IMG/VR virus record: IMGVR_UViG_3300019871_000001
Location: 1 to 56,849 of that record
Reading direction: 5' to 3' (one strand)
Source of the DNA: a virus
DNA length: 56,849 bases
Shown: positions 39,229 through 46,974 of the stretch, one piece after another
Numbering within the stretch: the stretch's first letter is position 1
How the letters are laid out: the number at the start of each line of letters is the position of its first letter
Notes under the pieces: model-generated
Database searches by the model: none
Told to the model about the DNA's origin: nothing
Seen by the model: only the letters and a program-made list of their open reading frames with translations
Made by a program: the position numbers and the translations under genes

Positions 39229-40335
39229 GTGAAGTTGCACGAACTGTTTGACATGGATTTGTTTTATGAGATGCGTCAGGCAGGGTTTGTCAAGGCACAA
39301 CGACACCCTACGTTCCCTGACGTTCTCGTGATTCTCAACTACACCGCAAAGGCACAACAGAACTATCATTGGAATGACGTTACGGAACAATGTCGTGGCC
39401 TGATTTACAACCCCATGACACTTGACGTTGTAGCCCTCCCGTTCCGTAAGTTCTACAACTACAACGAAGCACAGGCACCTACAATCGCAGGTGATGAAGA
39501 GATCACAGCATTCGATAAGATGGATGGCTCGTTGGGTATCGTTTACATGGCACCTGATGAGGTGTTACGTGTCGCTACGCGGGGTAGTTTCACGAGTGAC
39601 CAGGCGCTTTGGGCGACGCAATGGTTGTGGGACAACATTGGGAAGACATGGCAGGAGGCGCACGGGAATGGATATGAGTGGCGTCCTTACATGACGGACA
39701 TGTTTGAGATCATTTACCCTGACAATCGTATTGTTGTAGGGTATGGAGGCTACGAAGGTTTGGTTTATATTGGGTCACGAAGTATTGAGTCCGGACAGTT
39801 CGCTCTCGATGAGGGAGCTTGGGAAGGACGTAAAGCAGAACGACTTTATGAGGGGAAGTTCAGCGGCCTGTTCAACCTGCCCGATCGTGCTAACGCTGAA
39901 GGCTTCGTGGTCGTCACAGATGATGAGCGCAGGGTCAAGGTGAAGTATGATGAGTACGTGAGGATGCACCGTATCGTGTCGCACCTATCGGAGAAGTATG
40001 TGTGGGAATACTTAGGTGGCCCTTCGCCTTTACGGGCAGACGAACTGGCGCGTGACATCCCTGAGGAACACGCTGAGTGGGTGCGCGACGTGTCCAATGA
40101 TTTGTTTGGGAAGTACATGACGCACGCTATGTACATCAACGAAGTTACGCAGCGCATTGCGAAGATGACAACGCGTAAGGAGAAGGCCATCAGCATTAAG
40201 GATGAGCCTAATTGGGTTCGAGCATCTATCTTCGCTAACCTTGACAAGAAGGACTACGTTGGGATAGTGTGGAAGAGCATCAAGCCAACGTCGAATGATG
40301 ATGAAGAGGGAGATGTTCATGGCGAAGTTGATTAA
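39229..40335 (+). CDS. RNA ligase, T4 Rnl1-like
   Basis: 368 aa, GTG after AAGGAGG. Motif I KMDGSLGI (Lys near residue 98 is adenylated), ATRGSF (motif Ia), MFEIIYPDNRIVV (motif III), EGFVVVTDDERRVKVKY (motifs IV-V). ATP-dependent ligase that reseals RNA such as cut anticodon loops. Confidence 0.88.
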   Translation: MKLHELFDMDLFYEMRQAGFVKAQRHPTFPDVLVILNYTAKAQQNYHWNDVTEQCRGLIYNPMTLDVVALPFRKFYNYNEAQAPTIAGDEEITAFDKMDGSLGIVYMAPDEVLRVATRGSFTSDQALWATQWLWDNIGKTWQEAHGNGYEWRPYMTDMFEIIYPDNRIVVGYGGYEGLVYIGSRSIESGQFALDEGAWEGRKAERLYEGKFSGLFNLPDRANAEGFVVVTDDERRVKVKYDEYVRMHRIVSHLSEKYVWEYLGGPSPLRADELARDIPEEHAEWVRDVSNDLFGKYMTHAMYINEVTQRIAKMTTRKEKAISIKDEPNWVRASIFANLDKKDYVGIVWKSIKPTSNDDEEGDVHGEVD

Positions 40336-40495
40336 ATCACGCTTCGGGGTTCATACGTTTTACAACACCGGGAAAGACCGTACGGTGTGGTATGGTACGC
40401 CTGAGGCACAGGACGCAGCCCACAAACGTGAGCAAGCGTTGATTGGGAAGAAGCCCAGCGACGTGAAGTACGCTAAGAAAATTCGACGTTCTTAA
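40319..40495 (+). CDS. Basic hypothetical protein, 58 aa
   Basis: ATG 40319 after GAGGGAG, overlapping the ligase end. FGVHTFYNTGKDRTVWYGTPEAQ then Lys-rich. Pattern GVxTxYNTGKxxxVWYGT is reminiscent of the gene at 23144. Unknown. Confidence 0.6.
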   Translation: MAKLIKSRFGVHTFYNTGKDRTVWYGTPEAQDAAHKREQALIGKKPSDVKYAKKIRRS

Positions 40496-40505
40496 GGAGA
40501 GTGCA

Positions 40506-40772
40506 ATGACGACTGACGAATTGGTGCAGAATGTAATCGATCAGTTCCTTGCGAATGATGGTATGCTTGGTGCCATTGATGAGTTTGTGCGCATCGTAGC
40601 CAAGGAAGAGTTTGTGTTTGGCACATTTGTTACGTACAGCGTAGCGTTGAACAATGAAACTTTCGATGTTCGATACGTCCGAGTTCGTTGGGACGAAGAG
40701 CGCGATGAGTTTCTGGCGGCAGTAGAGGTGTTCCCTGTTACTGTGGTGAAGACTGAGTATAGGGAGAAGTGA
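40506..40772 (+). CDS. Hypothetical protein, 88 aa
   Basis: AAGGAG before ATG. Helix then beta strands; not recognised. Confidence 0.6.
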   Translation: MTTDELVQNVIDQFLANDGMLGAIDEFVRIVAKEEFVFGTFVTYSVALNNETFDVRYVRVRWDEERDEFLAAVEVFPVTVVKTEYREK

Positions 40773-40773
40773 T

Positions 40774-41070
40774 ATGCCTATGTGGAGGAAGCGGCCTGTA
40801 GTAATTGAGGCGCGGCAGTGGTTGCGTGGTCCTGCTGAAGCGTCACGTATCATCAATTGGGTGTTGGCTAATGGAGGTACGGCACGTTACATTGATTACG
40901 ATGAGAATGGGCAGCAGGAATTTGAGTTCATCGAAATTGATACGTTGGAGGGTAGCATCAATGCGTCCCCTGGTGACTTCATCATCAAGGGCGTGAAGGA
41001 CGAATTTTATCCCTGCAAACCTGACATCTTTCACCTGACATACGAGTTCTACGACGTAGTAGGAGGTTGA
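40774..41070 (+). CDS. Conserved phage protein of the PGDFIIKG type, 98 aa
   Basis: KRPVVIEARQW ... ASPGDFIIKGVKDEFYPCKPDIFHLTYE is a widespread small phage family of unknown function found in many siphoviruses. ATG 1 nt after previous stop. Confidence 0.75.
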   Translation: MPMWRKRPVVIEARQWLRGPAEASRIINWVLANGGTARYIDYDENGQQEFEFIEIDTLEGSINASPGDFIIKGVKDEFYPCKPDIFHLTYEFYDVVGG

Positions 41071-41071
41071 T

Positions 41072-41317
41072 GTGGCTAAGCGCTCACAAACTGAACCGAT
41101 GTATATCACCGTAAGTGCGGAGTCGTTGTTCACGTTGGTTCAGGACCTGAAACGTGCACGCGAGAAGCGTCTAGGGCATTATTACTATGACGTATCGTTC
41201 TCTATCCTTTCAGAGGATGACGATGTGGTTGTGGTATTGTCAGGTGATTGGGTTGACGCGCTTAGCGAGAGGGTTGAGCGCGACGCGTTGCATAGGAGGT
41301 ACAGGCGTAGTGGGTAA
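41072..41317 (+). CDS. Hypothetical protein, 81 aa
   Basis: GTG after AGGAGG. YITVSAESLFTLVQDLKRAR, basic tail. Overlaps the kinase gene start by 8 nt. Confidence 0.6.
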   Translation: MAKRSQTEPMYITVSAESLFTLVQDLKRAREKRLGHYYYDVSFSILSEDDDVVVVLSGDWVDALSERVERDALHRRYRRSG

Positions 41318-42269
41318 CTTAGTAATCTTTAGGGGACTTCCTGCTTCCGGGAAGAATTACATGGCGGAACGTATGGCGGAGCAGCATGGTGGGCGCATCG
41401 TTGATAGGGACATGGTGCGCCACATGCTCTACCAAACCTACTGGAACCCTGAGCGCATCGATGAGAAGGTGGTGACGGAGACGCAAAGCCTGTTGATTGA
41501 TGCGGGGTTGCGTTACGGGGAGAACGTGTACGTCCCTGACATGAACCTACGCAATCAGTATGTGACAAGGTTGATTGCACAGGCGAAGGCACTTAACAGC
41601 ACGTGGGCAATCGTAGATCTCACTGATGTTGATCTTGATGTGTGCTTGGCGCGTAACGAAGGGCTTGCACGTCGATTGAAGGGTAAGACAGTTGAGCGTG
41701 ATGTCATTCGTGGTTTGTATGAGCGTTACATCAAGGGGCGCGCCCACCCCCTTCCCGTTACATTGTCAGAGAGTAAGCGTAACGGCACGAAGCGTGAAGT
41801 GTACGTGCCTGACGTCACAAAACCTGACGCTATCATCGTTGACATTGATGGTACTGTGGCACGTATGAAGGATCGTGGTCCTTTTGATGAGCACTTGGTG
41901 TCGCAGGATGAATTGATTGAGCCTGTTGCTGAGATGGTGAAGAGCGCTATGAATTCGGATGTTGTAGTATTGTTCATGTCAGGACGCACGGACGCGTGCT
42001 TTGATGCTACCGCCAGTTGGTTGACTGAGAAGATGCCTTGGCTTAATGATTACGATGACGTTTTCATGGCATGTAAGTGGGACTTGCACATGCGACGTAG
42101 CGTCGAAGATCGAGGGCGTCCCGACGATGATGTGAAGTATGATTTGTTCATGCGCGAGGTTGCGCCACACTATAATGTGCTGTACACTATCGATGACAGG
42201 GATAAGGTAGTGAAGATGTGGAGGGAAGTGGGGTTGACATGCGCACAGGTAGCTTATGGGGACTTCTGA
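41310..42269 (+). CDS. pnkP: Polynucleotide kinase/3'-phosphatase
   Basis: 319 aa from GTG 41310 (AGGAGG upstream). P-loop FRGLPASGKN at residues 7-16 and a C-terminal HAD phosphatase IVDIDGTVARMKDRGPFDE near 176, with LFMSGRTDACFDAT. This is the T4 Pnkp layout: it heals cut RNA ends (5' kinase, 3' phosphatase) for an RNA ligase. Confidence 0.9.
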   Translation: MGNLVIFRGLPASGKNYMAERMAEQHGGRIVDRDMVRHMLYQTYWNPERIDEKVVTETQSLLIDAGLRYGENVYVPDMNLRNQYVTRLIAQAKALNSTWAIVDLTDVDLDVCLARNEGLARRLKGKTVERDVIRGLYERYIKGRAHPLPVTLSESKRNGTKREVYVPDVTKPDAIIVDIDGTVARMKDRGPFDEHLVSQDELIEPVAEMVKSAMNSDVVVLFMSGRTDACFDATASWLTEKMPWLNDYDDVFMACKWDLHMRRSVEDRGRPDDDVKYDLFMREVAPHYNVLYTIDDRDKVVKMWREVGLTCAQVAYGDF

Positions 42270-42538
42270 TCACTGCAACTTTAGGGTTGACAGCATGTGG
42301 TCCTGCAACTAATGTCACAGGTGAGACACATTCACCTTTACCTGAACCTGTATGTTGTCCGCTTGATGATGGACATGGTGAGAAGCTTGATCAACCTTTC
42401 GAATTTCCTGCTGTTAATGTGTTTTGTTCGCATGGATTTAGGGTGTTCCAGACGTACGTAGCAAAGGGGACAAGCAGCAACTCAGGTACGGCAGTATCAA
42501 TTACTGCGCAACCTGACGTTATGTGCCCGAAATACTAA
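42239..42538 (+). CDS. Phage lipoprotein, 99 aa
   Basis: ATG 42239 (GGAGGG upstream). Signal peptide with lipobox GLTAC, then Pro/Cys-containing mature part (VCCPLDDGHGE). Probably anchored outside the membrane; superinfection exclusion is a plausible but unproven role. Overlaps the kinase gene. Confidence 0.7.
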   Translation: MRTGSLWGLLITATLGLTACGPATNVTGETHSPLPEPVCCPLDDGHGEKLDQPFEFPAVNVFCSHGFRVFQTYVAKGTSSNSGTAVSITAQPDVMCPKY

Positions 42539-42548
42539 AGGAGGCAAT

Positions 42549-42941
42549 ATGAAAAAGATTTTCGCAGGAGTTGCAGCTGCAATTGTGATTGGGGTCACAC
42601 TCACGGGGTGTACGAGCGCCGCAGACATGGCCAATGAAAACCTCAGCAAGGCAGCGGATAACTTTGAGGTGCCACGTCGTATCGTTGGCATCAATGGCAT
42701 CACCGACAAAGTACTCTTCAGTGTTGAAGGCTTTTGTTCCCTCACGAATGATGGAGCAAAGCTTGACGTTCTGTGCAAGGTGAGCAATGATGGTAGTGTT
42801 GAGCGCACGACGCTTGGGCTTAGTGACAACGTGACCTATGTGTCGACGCAGATGGGCGGTAAGAAGGTGGACATGTTCCGTCCACGCATCATCTTCCGCC
42901 CTGAAACCATCATCCCGAACTTCGAACTGAGCACGAGCTAA
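42549..42941 (+). CDS. Phage lipoprotein, beta-sandwich type, 130 aa
   Basis: AAGGAGG before ATG. Lipobox TLTGC near residue 22; mature domain matches the actinophage beta-sandwich lipoprotein pattern (FEVPRRIVGINGITDKVLFSVEGFCS). Likely displayed on the host membrane, perhaps blocking related phages. Confidence 0.78.
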   Translation: MKKIFAGVAAAIVIGVTLTGCTSAADMANENLSKAADNFEVPRRIVGINGITDKVLFSVEGFCSLTNDGAKLDVLCKVSNDGSVERTTLGLSDNVTYVSTQMGGKKVDMFRPRIIFRPETIIPNFELSTS

Positions 42942-42951
42942 GGGGAATGTG

Positions 42952-43122
42952 ATGCGTGAAGATCGTTACATGGTGGAGCAGCTCTTCAAAAACCACCTTC
43001 TTGAGTGGGAGTGGCAGATTGTATACACTAGCGAAAATTACGTTGACGCGCTAGGTGAGTGGCAGCGTGCGTCACAGTTTGGCAGGAAAGTGCGCCTGAC
43101 AGACACGCAAAGTAAGGGTTGA
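42952..43122 (+). CDS. Hypothetical protein, 56 aa
   Basis: AGGGGA before ATG 42952. EWEWQIVYTSENYVDALGEW then basic tail. Its stop overlaps the -35 of the next promoter. Confidence 0.6.
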   Translation: MREDRYMVEQLFKNHLLEWEWQIVYTSENYVDALGEWQRASQFGRKVRLTDTQSKG

Positions 43123-43147
43123 CATCGTGGGGTGTTCGTTGTACTGT
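43119..43147 (+). promoter_or_regulatory. Promoter with overlapping inverted repeat
   Basis: TTGACA 43119-43124, 17-bp spacer, TACTGT 43142-43147. A 14-bp perfect inverted repeat (43128-43141 and 43160-43173) brackets the -10 and the predicted start. Confidence 0.65.
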
Positions 43148-43173
43148 GAAGGGACAGAGCAACGAACACCCCA
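43128..43173. repeat. 14-bp inverted repeat around a -10 box
   Basis: TGGGGTGTTCGTTG and its complement 18 nt apart. In RNA from upstream it would form a hairpin, possibly a terminator; in DNA it could be an operator. Confidence 0.65.
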
Positions 43174-43194
43174 TACTTAGTTTGAGGAGGCGCA

Positions 43195-43395
43195 ATGTCA
43201 GAGGTAAAAGCGACACAGATCAACGGCACAGCATTTGTCACACTCGATTCACTACGTGAAATTTATTTCGAGGAGTCACGTAAATCGGCAGGATATGACA
43301 CTGAACTGTTGGGCGCTATCATCGAAACCGTAGATGAGATTGCTCAGGAACAAGCGTGGGGTAAGAAGGTACGTCGCGCCTGGAATCGTTGGTAA
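43195..43395 (+). CDS. Hypothetical protein, 66 aa
   Basis: GAGGAGG before ATG. Helical, acidic then Trp/Arg end. First gene under the 43119 promoter. Confidence 0.6.
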   Translation: MSEVKATQINGTAFVTLDSLREIYFEESRKSAGYDTELLGAIIETVDEIAQEQAWGKKVRRAWNRW

Positions 43396-43411
43396 AGAGA
43401 GGAGCAACGAT

Positions 43412-44083
43412 ATGACGTTTGAGTTTCGTAACTATGGTAAGATCCCGCGCTGGGTTAATGAACATGTGTGGGTGTCGGAAAAGATTGACGGAAGTAACAG
43501 CTGTGTTGTAATTGAGAAGCTTACCACGGCAGAGGTTACGTATTTTTGGGGCATTCAAGCTCCCGACGCGGTGAAGTTCTTGTATTTTAAGGACGAAGCA
43601 TACGTAGTGCGTGCTCAGTCACGTAACAAGTTCATCACGCCCGGTAAGGGCAAGGATAACTTTGGCTTTGCACAGTACGTGCTTGACAATGCTGATGCGT
43701 TGGTGAGTGTGCTTGGTGTGGGCTACCACTATGGGGAATACTATGGTAGTGGCATTCAGTCAGGGTATGGGTTGCTGACCGGGGAGAAGCACTTCGCCTT
43801 GTTCCCGACGCATCGCGTCTCTCGACTCAGCGACAATTTCGAACAGATCATGAGCATTCCTGGGCTTGAGATCGCCCCTGAGCTGTACGAAGGTCCGTTC
43901 GGTGAGGGTAATTGCATTGAGGACTGCCTGAACCTCTTGCGTGAGAATGGGAGCTTCGCACACTCCGCGCGAGGGTTTGCGCGACCCGAGGGTGTTGTGG
44001 TACAGTTCAAGTTGTCAGGTGCGCGGTACAAGGCTTTTGTAGTGGAGGATGGACCTAAGACTTTGAAGGAAGGGCGTGTATAA
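43412..44083 (+). CDS. Second RNA ligase, Rnl2-like
   Basis: 223 aa from ATG 43412 (GAGAGGAG upstream; an earlier in-frame start overlaps the previous gene). VSEKIDGSNSCVVI gives motif I (Lys near residue 24), VVRAQSRNKFI motif Ia-like, and RPEGVVVQFKLSG motifs IV-V. Resembles the RNA_ligase/Rnl2 family. A second ligase type besides the Rnl1-like enzyme at 39229. Confidence 0.8.
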   Translation: MTFEFRNYGKIPRWVNEHVWVSEKIDGSNSCVVIEKLTTAEVTYFWGIQAPDAVKFLYFKDEAYVVRAQSRNKFITPGKGKDNFGFAQYVLDNADALVSVLGVGYHYGEYYGSGIQSGYGLLTGEKHFALFPTHRVSRLSDNFEQIMSIPGLEIAPELYEGPFGEGNCIEDCLNLLRENGSFAHSARGFARPEGVVVQFKLSGARYKAFVVEDGPKTLKEGRV

Positions 44084-44379
44084 TGGCGAATGAGGATGAG
44101 CTTTTTGATAGCGTGAATGATGTGTTGACAGGTAACATTTGGGAAACGGCACTTGCTGCTGTCTTGGCGGAACGCAAGGATTTTAGGGTGTTCGTGCCGC
44201 ACATTGCAAGTGCTACAGTTCTTCAGGGTGATTTGCGCGTGCGCGTGACGAATGTTGAGGGCGGAATGGTGCTGGAGATCGAGTACCCTGACGGCGAGAG
44301 CGCTCTGGAGAAGATTGATAAGATTAAGGAAGCGACAGGCGTTGATTTGCGTGCTAACATCAAGTGGCGCACGGAGTAA
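44083..44379 (+). CDS. Hypothetical protein, 98 aa
   Basis: TAATG coupling to the ligase. Acidic, alpha/beta; not recognised. Followed by a terminator. Confidence 0.6.
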   Translation: MANEDELFDSVNDVLTGNIWETALAAVLAERKDFRVFVPHIASATVLQGDLRVRVTNVEGGMVLEIEYPDGESALEKIDKIKEATGVDLRANIKWRTE

Positions 44380-44388
44380 AGATAATTG

Positions 44389-44437
44389 AGAGGGGTGCCC
44401 CAAAGGTGAAAAACACTTTTGGGGCATTCCTCTAAAA
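44389..44437 (+). terminator. Terminator
   Basis: AGAGG-x-xTGCCCCAAAG against CTTTTGGGGCATTCCTCT, about 17 bp with two mismatches, followed by AAAAATTT. Confidence 0.78.
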
Positions 44438-44467
44438 ATTTCGCTGAGGGTTTGAAAGGGGATTTTC

Positions 44468-44644
44468 GTGAAGAACGTGCAGCACACGCGCGGCAACATT
44501 CAACGTGTTGGTGGGAGGGTGCAACAGGGCGCGAGTAAAGACACAAAAGCGCAATTGAAATGGTGGGAGGCGTATGCGGCATTTCTCAAGGAAATTCACG
44601 ATGACCCACGTGTCTATTGCAAATGTAAAGGTCCGCTATGGTGA
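44468..44644 (+). CDS. Basic hypothetical protein, 58 aa
   Basis: GTG 44468 after AAAGGGG. Ends YCKCKGPLW, a CxC pair. Not recognised. Confidence 0.55.
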   Translation: MKNVQHTRGNIQRVGGRVQQGASKDTKAQLKWWEAYAAFLKEIHDDPRVYCKCKGPLW

Positions 44645-44769
44645 AGCGCAGCGTCCCCGAACCACGTAACGTGCACGCAACATCGTGTAAAGTATGGAGG
44701 AACAATGATAGGTGTGATTGTGGAGGATGGAGGAAAACGAAGAATGAGCGACTTCGACCCAAAAAATGA
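44641..44769 (+). CDS. Possible Cys-rich basic peptide, 42 aa
   Basis: GTG 44641 in a 4-bp GTGA overlap. VHATSCKVWRNNDRCDCGGW has four Cys. Overlaps the next gene's start by 26 nt; retained with low confidence. Confidence 0.35.
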   Translation: MKRSVPEPRNVHATSCKVWRNNDRCDCGGWRKTKNERLRPKK

Positions 44770-44968
44770 TTACATGATCTCAGAGAACCCTGAGGCGCGC
44801 ATGATGGCGATGTTACTTGGGATTGTGCTGAGTAAGACGGGCCCCATGTTTGTTAGCATTGAGGACGTGATGCTCTACAAGAGCGCCGAATTGATCCCTG
44901 ATGTGCAGCAGCAAGAGGACACACATGGATTTGTGTTTAGATTGGTGGAGCGCCCTGATGCCAGTTAG
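44744..44968 (+). CDS. Hypothetical protein, 74 aa
   Basis: Start ATG 44744 after GGAGGAAAA; an alternative ATG 44705 also has GGAGG. Acidic N-terminus, then hydrophobic helix (ARMMAMLLGIVLSKTGPMF). Confidence 0.55.
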   Translation: MSDFDPKNDYMISENPEARMMAMLLGIVLSKTGPMFVSIEDVMLYKSAELIPDVQQQEDTHGFVFRLVERPDAS

Positions 44969-45485
44969 CCATCACGAAGGAAAATCTTTCATTTGCGACC
45001 GTCTTATACGAGACAACCCCATTGACATTCTCGACGTAGGGCCGGGGGAAGGCATATATAGCATCTTGATGCGTCCTGAGTTGGATTATGGGGCGTATTG
45101 GGAGTGTGTTGAGGTGTGGGAGCCGTACGTCAAGAAATTTGACTTAGAGAGCAAATATGACAGTGTTATCGTTGATGACGTACGCAACCTAACGCCTTGG
45201 CAATTTATGCGCGATGTTGTCATTTTTGGTGATGTCATCGAACACTTGCCGCGTGATGAGGGTGTAGAGGTGCTTGAGCGCGCTAAGGAACGCGCGGAAA
45301 TTGTGATCGTATCAATTCCTATTGTTCACATGCCACAGGGCGCGTATCAAGGCAACCCGCATGAGGCGCACTTGGCGCATTATACGTTTGAAGAGATGTA
45401 TGATATTATGTCGCCGTGTGAGACGTTCCGTGGGGATGTGTTGGGTGTGTTTTATTGGAAGCGTGAGGTGGAGTATGACGTTTGA
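44958..45485 (+). CDS. SAM-dependent methyltransferase-like protein
   Basis: 175 aa from ATG 44958 (GGTGGAG). DILDVGPGEGIYS is motif I of class I methyltransferases, followed by VEVWEPY (motif II) and VVIFGDVIEHLPRDEGVEVL (motif IV-like). Substrate unknown; could be a nucleotide sugar, DNA or small molecule. Confidence 0.75.
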   Translation: MPVSHHEGKSFICDRLIRDNPIDILDVGPGEGIYSILMRPELDYGAYWECVEVWEPYVKKFDLESKYDSVIVDDVRNLTPWQFMRDVVIFGDVIEHLPRDEGVEVLERAKERAEIVIVSIPIVHMPQGAYQGNPHEAHLAHYTFEEMYDIMSPCETFRGDVLGVFYWKREVEYDV

Positions 45486-45561
45486 CGAGAAGGATATTAA
45501 GAAGAGTGTTAAGAAGGCTCTAAAAAAGGTGCAGAAGAAGGAAAAGAAGGAGGGTAAGTGA
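45475..45561 (+). CDS. Lys-rich micropeptide, 28 aa
   Basis: ATG 45475 overlapping the methyltransferase end. Nearly half Lys (KKSVKKALKKVQKKEKKEGK). Its last codons carry GGAGGG, the ribosome site of the next gene. Confidence 0.5.
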   Translation: MTFDEKDIKKSVKKALKKVQKKEKKEGK

Positions 45562-45863
45562 AATTTAAAAACAAATCACATTCTGTACTGCCTTCAGCAC
45601 CAGAACCAGCAATGCGCTTCATGAGTAAAGAAATAGACATCCCTCCTTGGTCGGGAAATCCTTGTGTGAAATGTGAATGTGAAGACATCGAAATCTTATA
45701 CTGCACGTCTTCATCAGGAAATGAACACTGGACCTATATAGATGACCACCCCACCAAAGTTGTTACTTTCTACGATGAACATTTACGTTTGAAATGCAAC
45801 CAGTGTAAATATTCGTGGAGGGAGAGGTGTAAGGATGCTGAAGCTCCTGTTCACGATGCTTGA
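45558..45863 (+). CDS. Zinc-finger-like protein, 101 aa
   Basis: GTG after GGAGGG. CVKCECEDIEILYC and CNQCKYSWRERC form a zinc-ribbon-like C2C2 pair. Possibly nucleic-acid-binding. Confidence 0.65.
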   Translation: MKFKNKSHSVLPSAPEPAMRFMSKEIDIPPWSGNPCVKCECEDIEILYCTSSSGNEHWTYIDDHPTKVVTFYDEHLRLKCNQCKYSWRERCKDAEAPVHDA

Positions 45864-45990
45864 CACTGTGGCACGCTGGTGGTATTATTCGAAGATGCAA
45901 CGTCACAAGGTTAAGGAGATGCGTGAACTCGAAAAAGCGAATAAAGCGCACTCTCGACTTGAGACGGTCGAACGCAAGCGGGACGCATAG
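45835..45990 (+). CDS. Small amphipathic protein, 51 aa
   Basis: ATG 45835, GGAGAGG upstream, overlaps the previous gene by 29 nt. Hydrophobic start (MLKLLFTMLDTVARWWYY) then charged helix; may be membrane-associated. Confidence 0.5.
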   Translation: MLKLLFTMLDTVARWWYYSKMQRHKVKEMRELEKANKAHSRLETVERKRDA

Positions 45991-46069
45991 GGATCGTAGG
46001 ACACGACGCCTTCGATCGCGACAGGCACGCAGGGAGCAACAAATACGCGACAACGAACGTGAGGAGTGA
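45923..46069 (+). CDS. Arg-rich peptide, 48 aa
   Basis: GTG 45923 after AAGGAG, nested out of frame in the previous gene's 3' half. Extremely basic (RTRRLRSRQARREQQIR). Could bind RNA or DNA. Confidence 0.45.
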   Translation: MNSKKRIKRTLDLRRSNASGTHRDRRTRRLRSRQARREQQIRDNEREE

Positions 46070-46074
46070 CAATA

Positions 46075-46239
46075 ATGAAGCACACTCATAACTATAAGTT
46101 CGTGAAGTACATTGGTGGGAAATGTCGACATTGCAAGTTGCATATTCAGGCGCAATACAAATGTAACGACAAAACGTGCAACACCGTCATTAAGCGCAAT
46201 CACAAATGCTTGGGGAAGGGTGCTAGAGATGGGTACTAG
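46075..46239 (+). CDS. Zinc-binding microprotein, 54 aa
   Basis: GAGGAG before ATG 46075. HTHNY, CRHCKLHI, CNDKTCN and NHKC provide Cys/His for one or two zinc sites. Related in pattern to the next gene. Confidence 0.6.
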   Translation: MKHTHNYKFVKYIGGKCRHCKLHIQAQYKCNDKTCNTVIKRNHKCLGKGARDGY

Positions 46240-46399
46240 GATTAATGTTGGTACGGGACCGCATGAGCACGTGTGGGCGTCACACAGAAGGAAGAAGAAG
46301 TGCAAGACGTGCGGTCAGTTTCAGGAAATTGTGTTGAAGTGTATTATGATCGGATGTCCAAGTAAGAAGACAGAGAATTACCCGTGTAATTGTAAGTAG
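46229..46399 (+). CDS. Zinc-binding microprotein, 56 aa
   Basis: ATG 46229 (GAAGGG upstream) overlaps the previous gene. HEHVW, CKTCGQF, KCIMIGC and CNC: same His-then-CxxC layout as its neighbour, so likely duplicated. Confidence 0.6.
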   Translation: MGTRINVGTGPHEHVWASHRRKKKCKTCGQFQEIVLKCIMIGCPSKKTENYPCNCK

Positions 46400-46412
46400 G
46401 AATTGAGGCGTG

Positions 46413-46625
46413 ATGAAGGCAACTTGTGGATCATGTGACAATGAATGGCCTGGCGAAACTGCTAGGGCTCATTGTTCAGTGTGCCACCACACATTTTCAA
46501 ATGCAAAGCTCTTTGATGCGCATAGGTGGGCGCGCGGAAGAGGACATGGTTGCCTTCATCCAACACGCATTGAGTTGACATTGAAAGACGGTACGTGGTA
46601 CTCTAAGGAGGACGATGATGGCTAG
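46413..46625 (+). CDS. FDXHR-type zinc-binding protein, 70 aa
   Basis: ATG 46413 (or GTG 46410). CGSCDNEW, HCSVCHHTFSNAKLFDAHRW and GCLHPTRI match the FDxHR small zinc protein family of actinophages. Confidence 0.72.
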   Translation: MKATCGSCDNEWPGETARAHCSVCHHTFSNAKLFDAHRWARGRGHGCLHPTRIELTLKDGTWYSKEDDDG

Positions 46626-46797
46626 GATTACTTGCATTGAGGGACATGATCTCCCACGACCATTCTTGGGGGACACGACATGCCCTGAGTGTGTGAAGAA
46701 AAGGGAGAAAAAGGGCACTTGGAAGACACGAAGCACGAATCACCGCACAGCCACTAAGAAATTCTTGGAGAAAAAGAACAAGAAAGAGGGTAAGTAA
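46618..46797 (+). CDS. Zinc-binding Lys-rich protein, 59 aa
   Basis: AAGGAGG before ATG 46618 (ATG 46615 also possible). CIEGHDLPRP and CPECVKKRE, then a Lys-rich tail ending KKNKKEGK whose codons hold the next gene's ribosome site. Confidence 0.6.
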   Translation: MARITCIEGHDLPRPFLGDTTCPECVKKREKKGTWKTRSTNHRTATKKFLEKKNKKEGK

Positions 46798-46974
46798 GTG
46801 AGTAAGAAGCGCGAGTTGACGGATGAGCAGAAGATGCTCATGTTCAAGTTTCTCATGTCGTTGAACGTTGTGCGTAATGGGAAGATTTATGTGGGTACGG
46901 TGTCACATAAGGAGAAGATGCGACGACGCGCTAAGGGCAAAGTTGCGAAGGCTACTCGAAAGGGGAATCGTTGA
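46798..46974 (+). CDS. Basic hypothetical protein, 58 aa
   Basis: GTG 46798 after GAGGG. Helical N-terminus (LTDEQKMLMFKFLMSLN), Arg/Lys-rich C-terminus. Coupled by TGATG to the next gene. Confidence 0.6.
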   Translation: MSKKRELTDEQKMLMFKFLMSLNVVRNGKIYVGTVSHKEKMRRRAKGKVAKATRKGNR

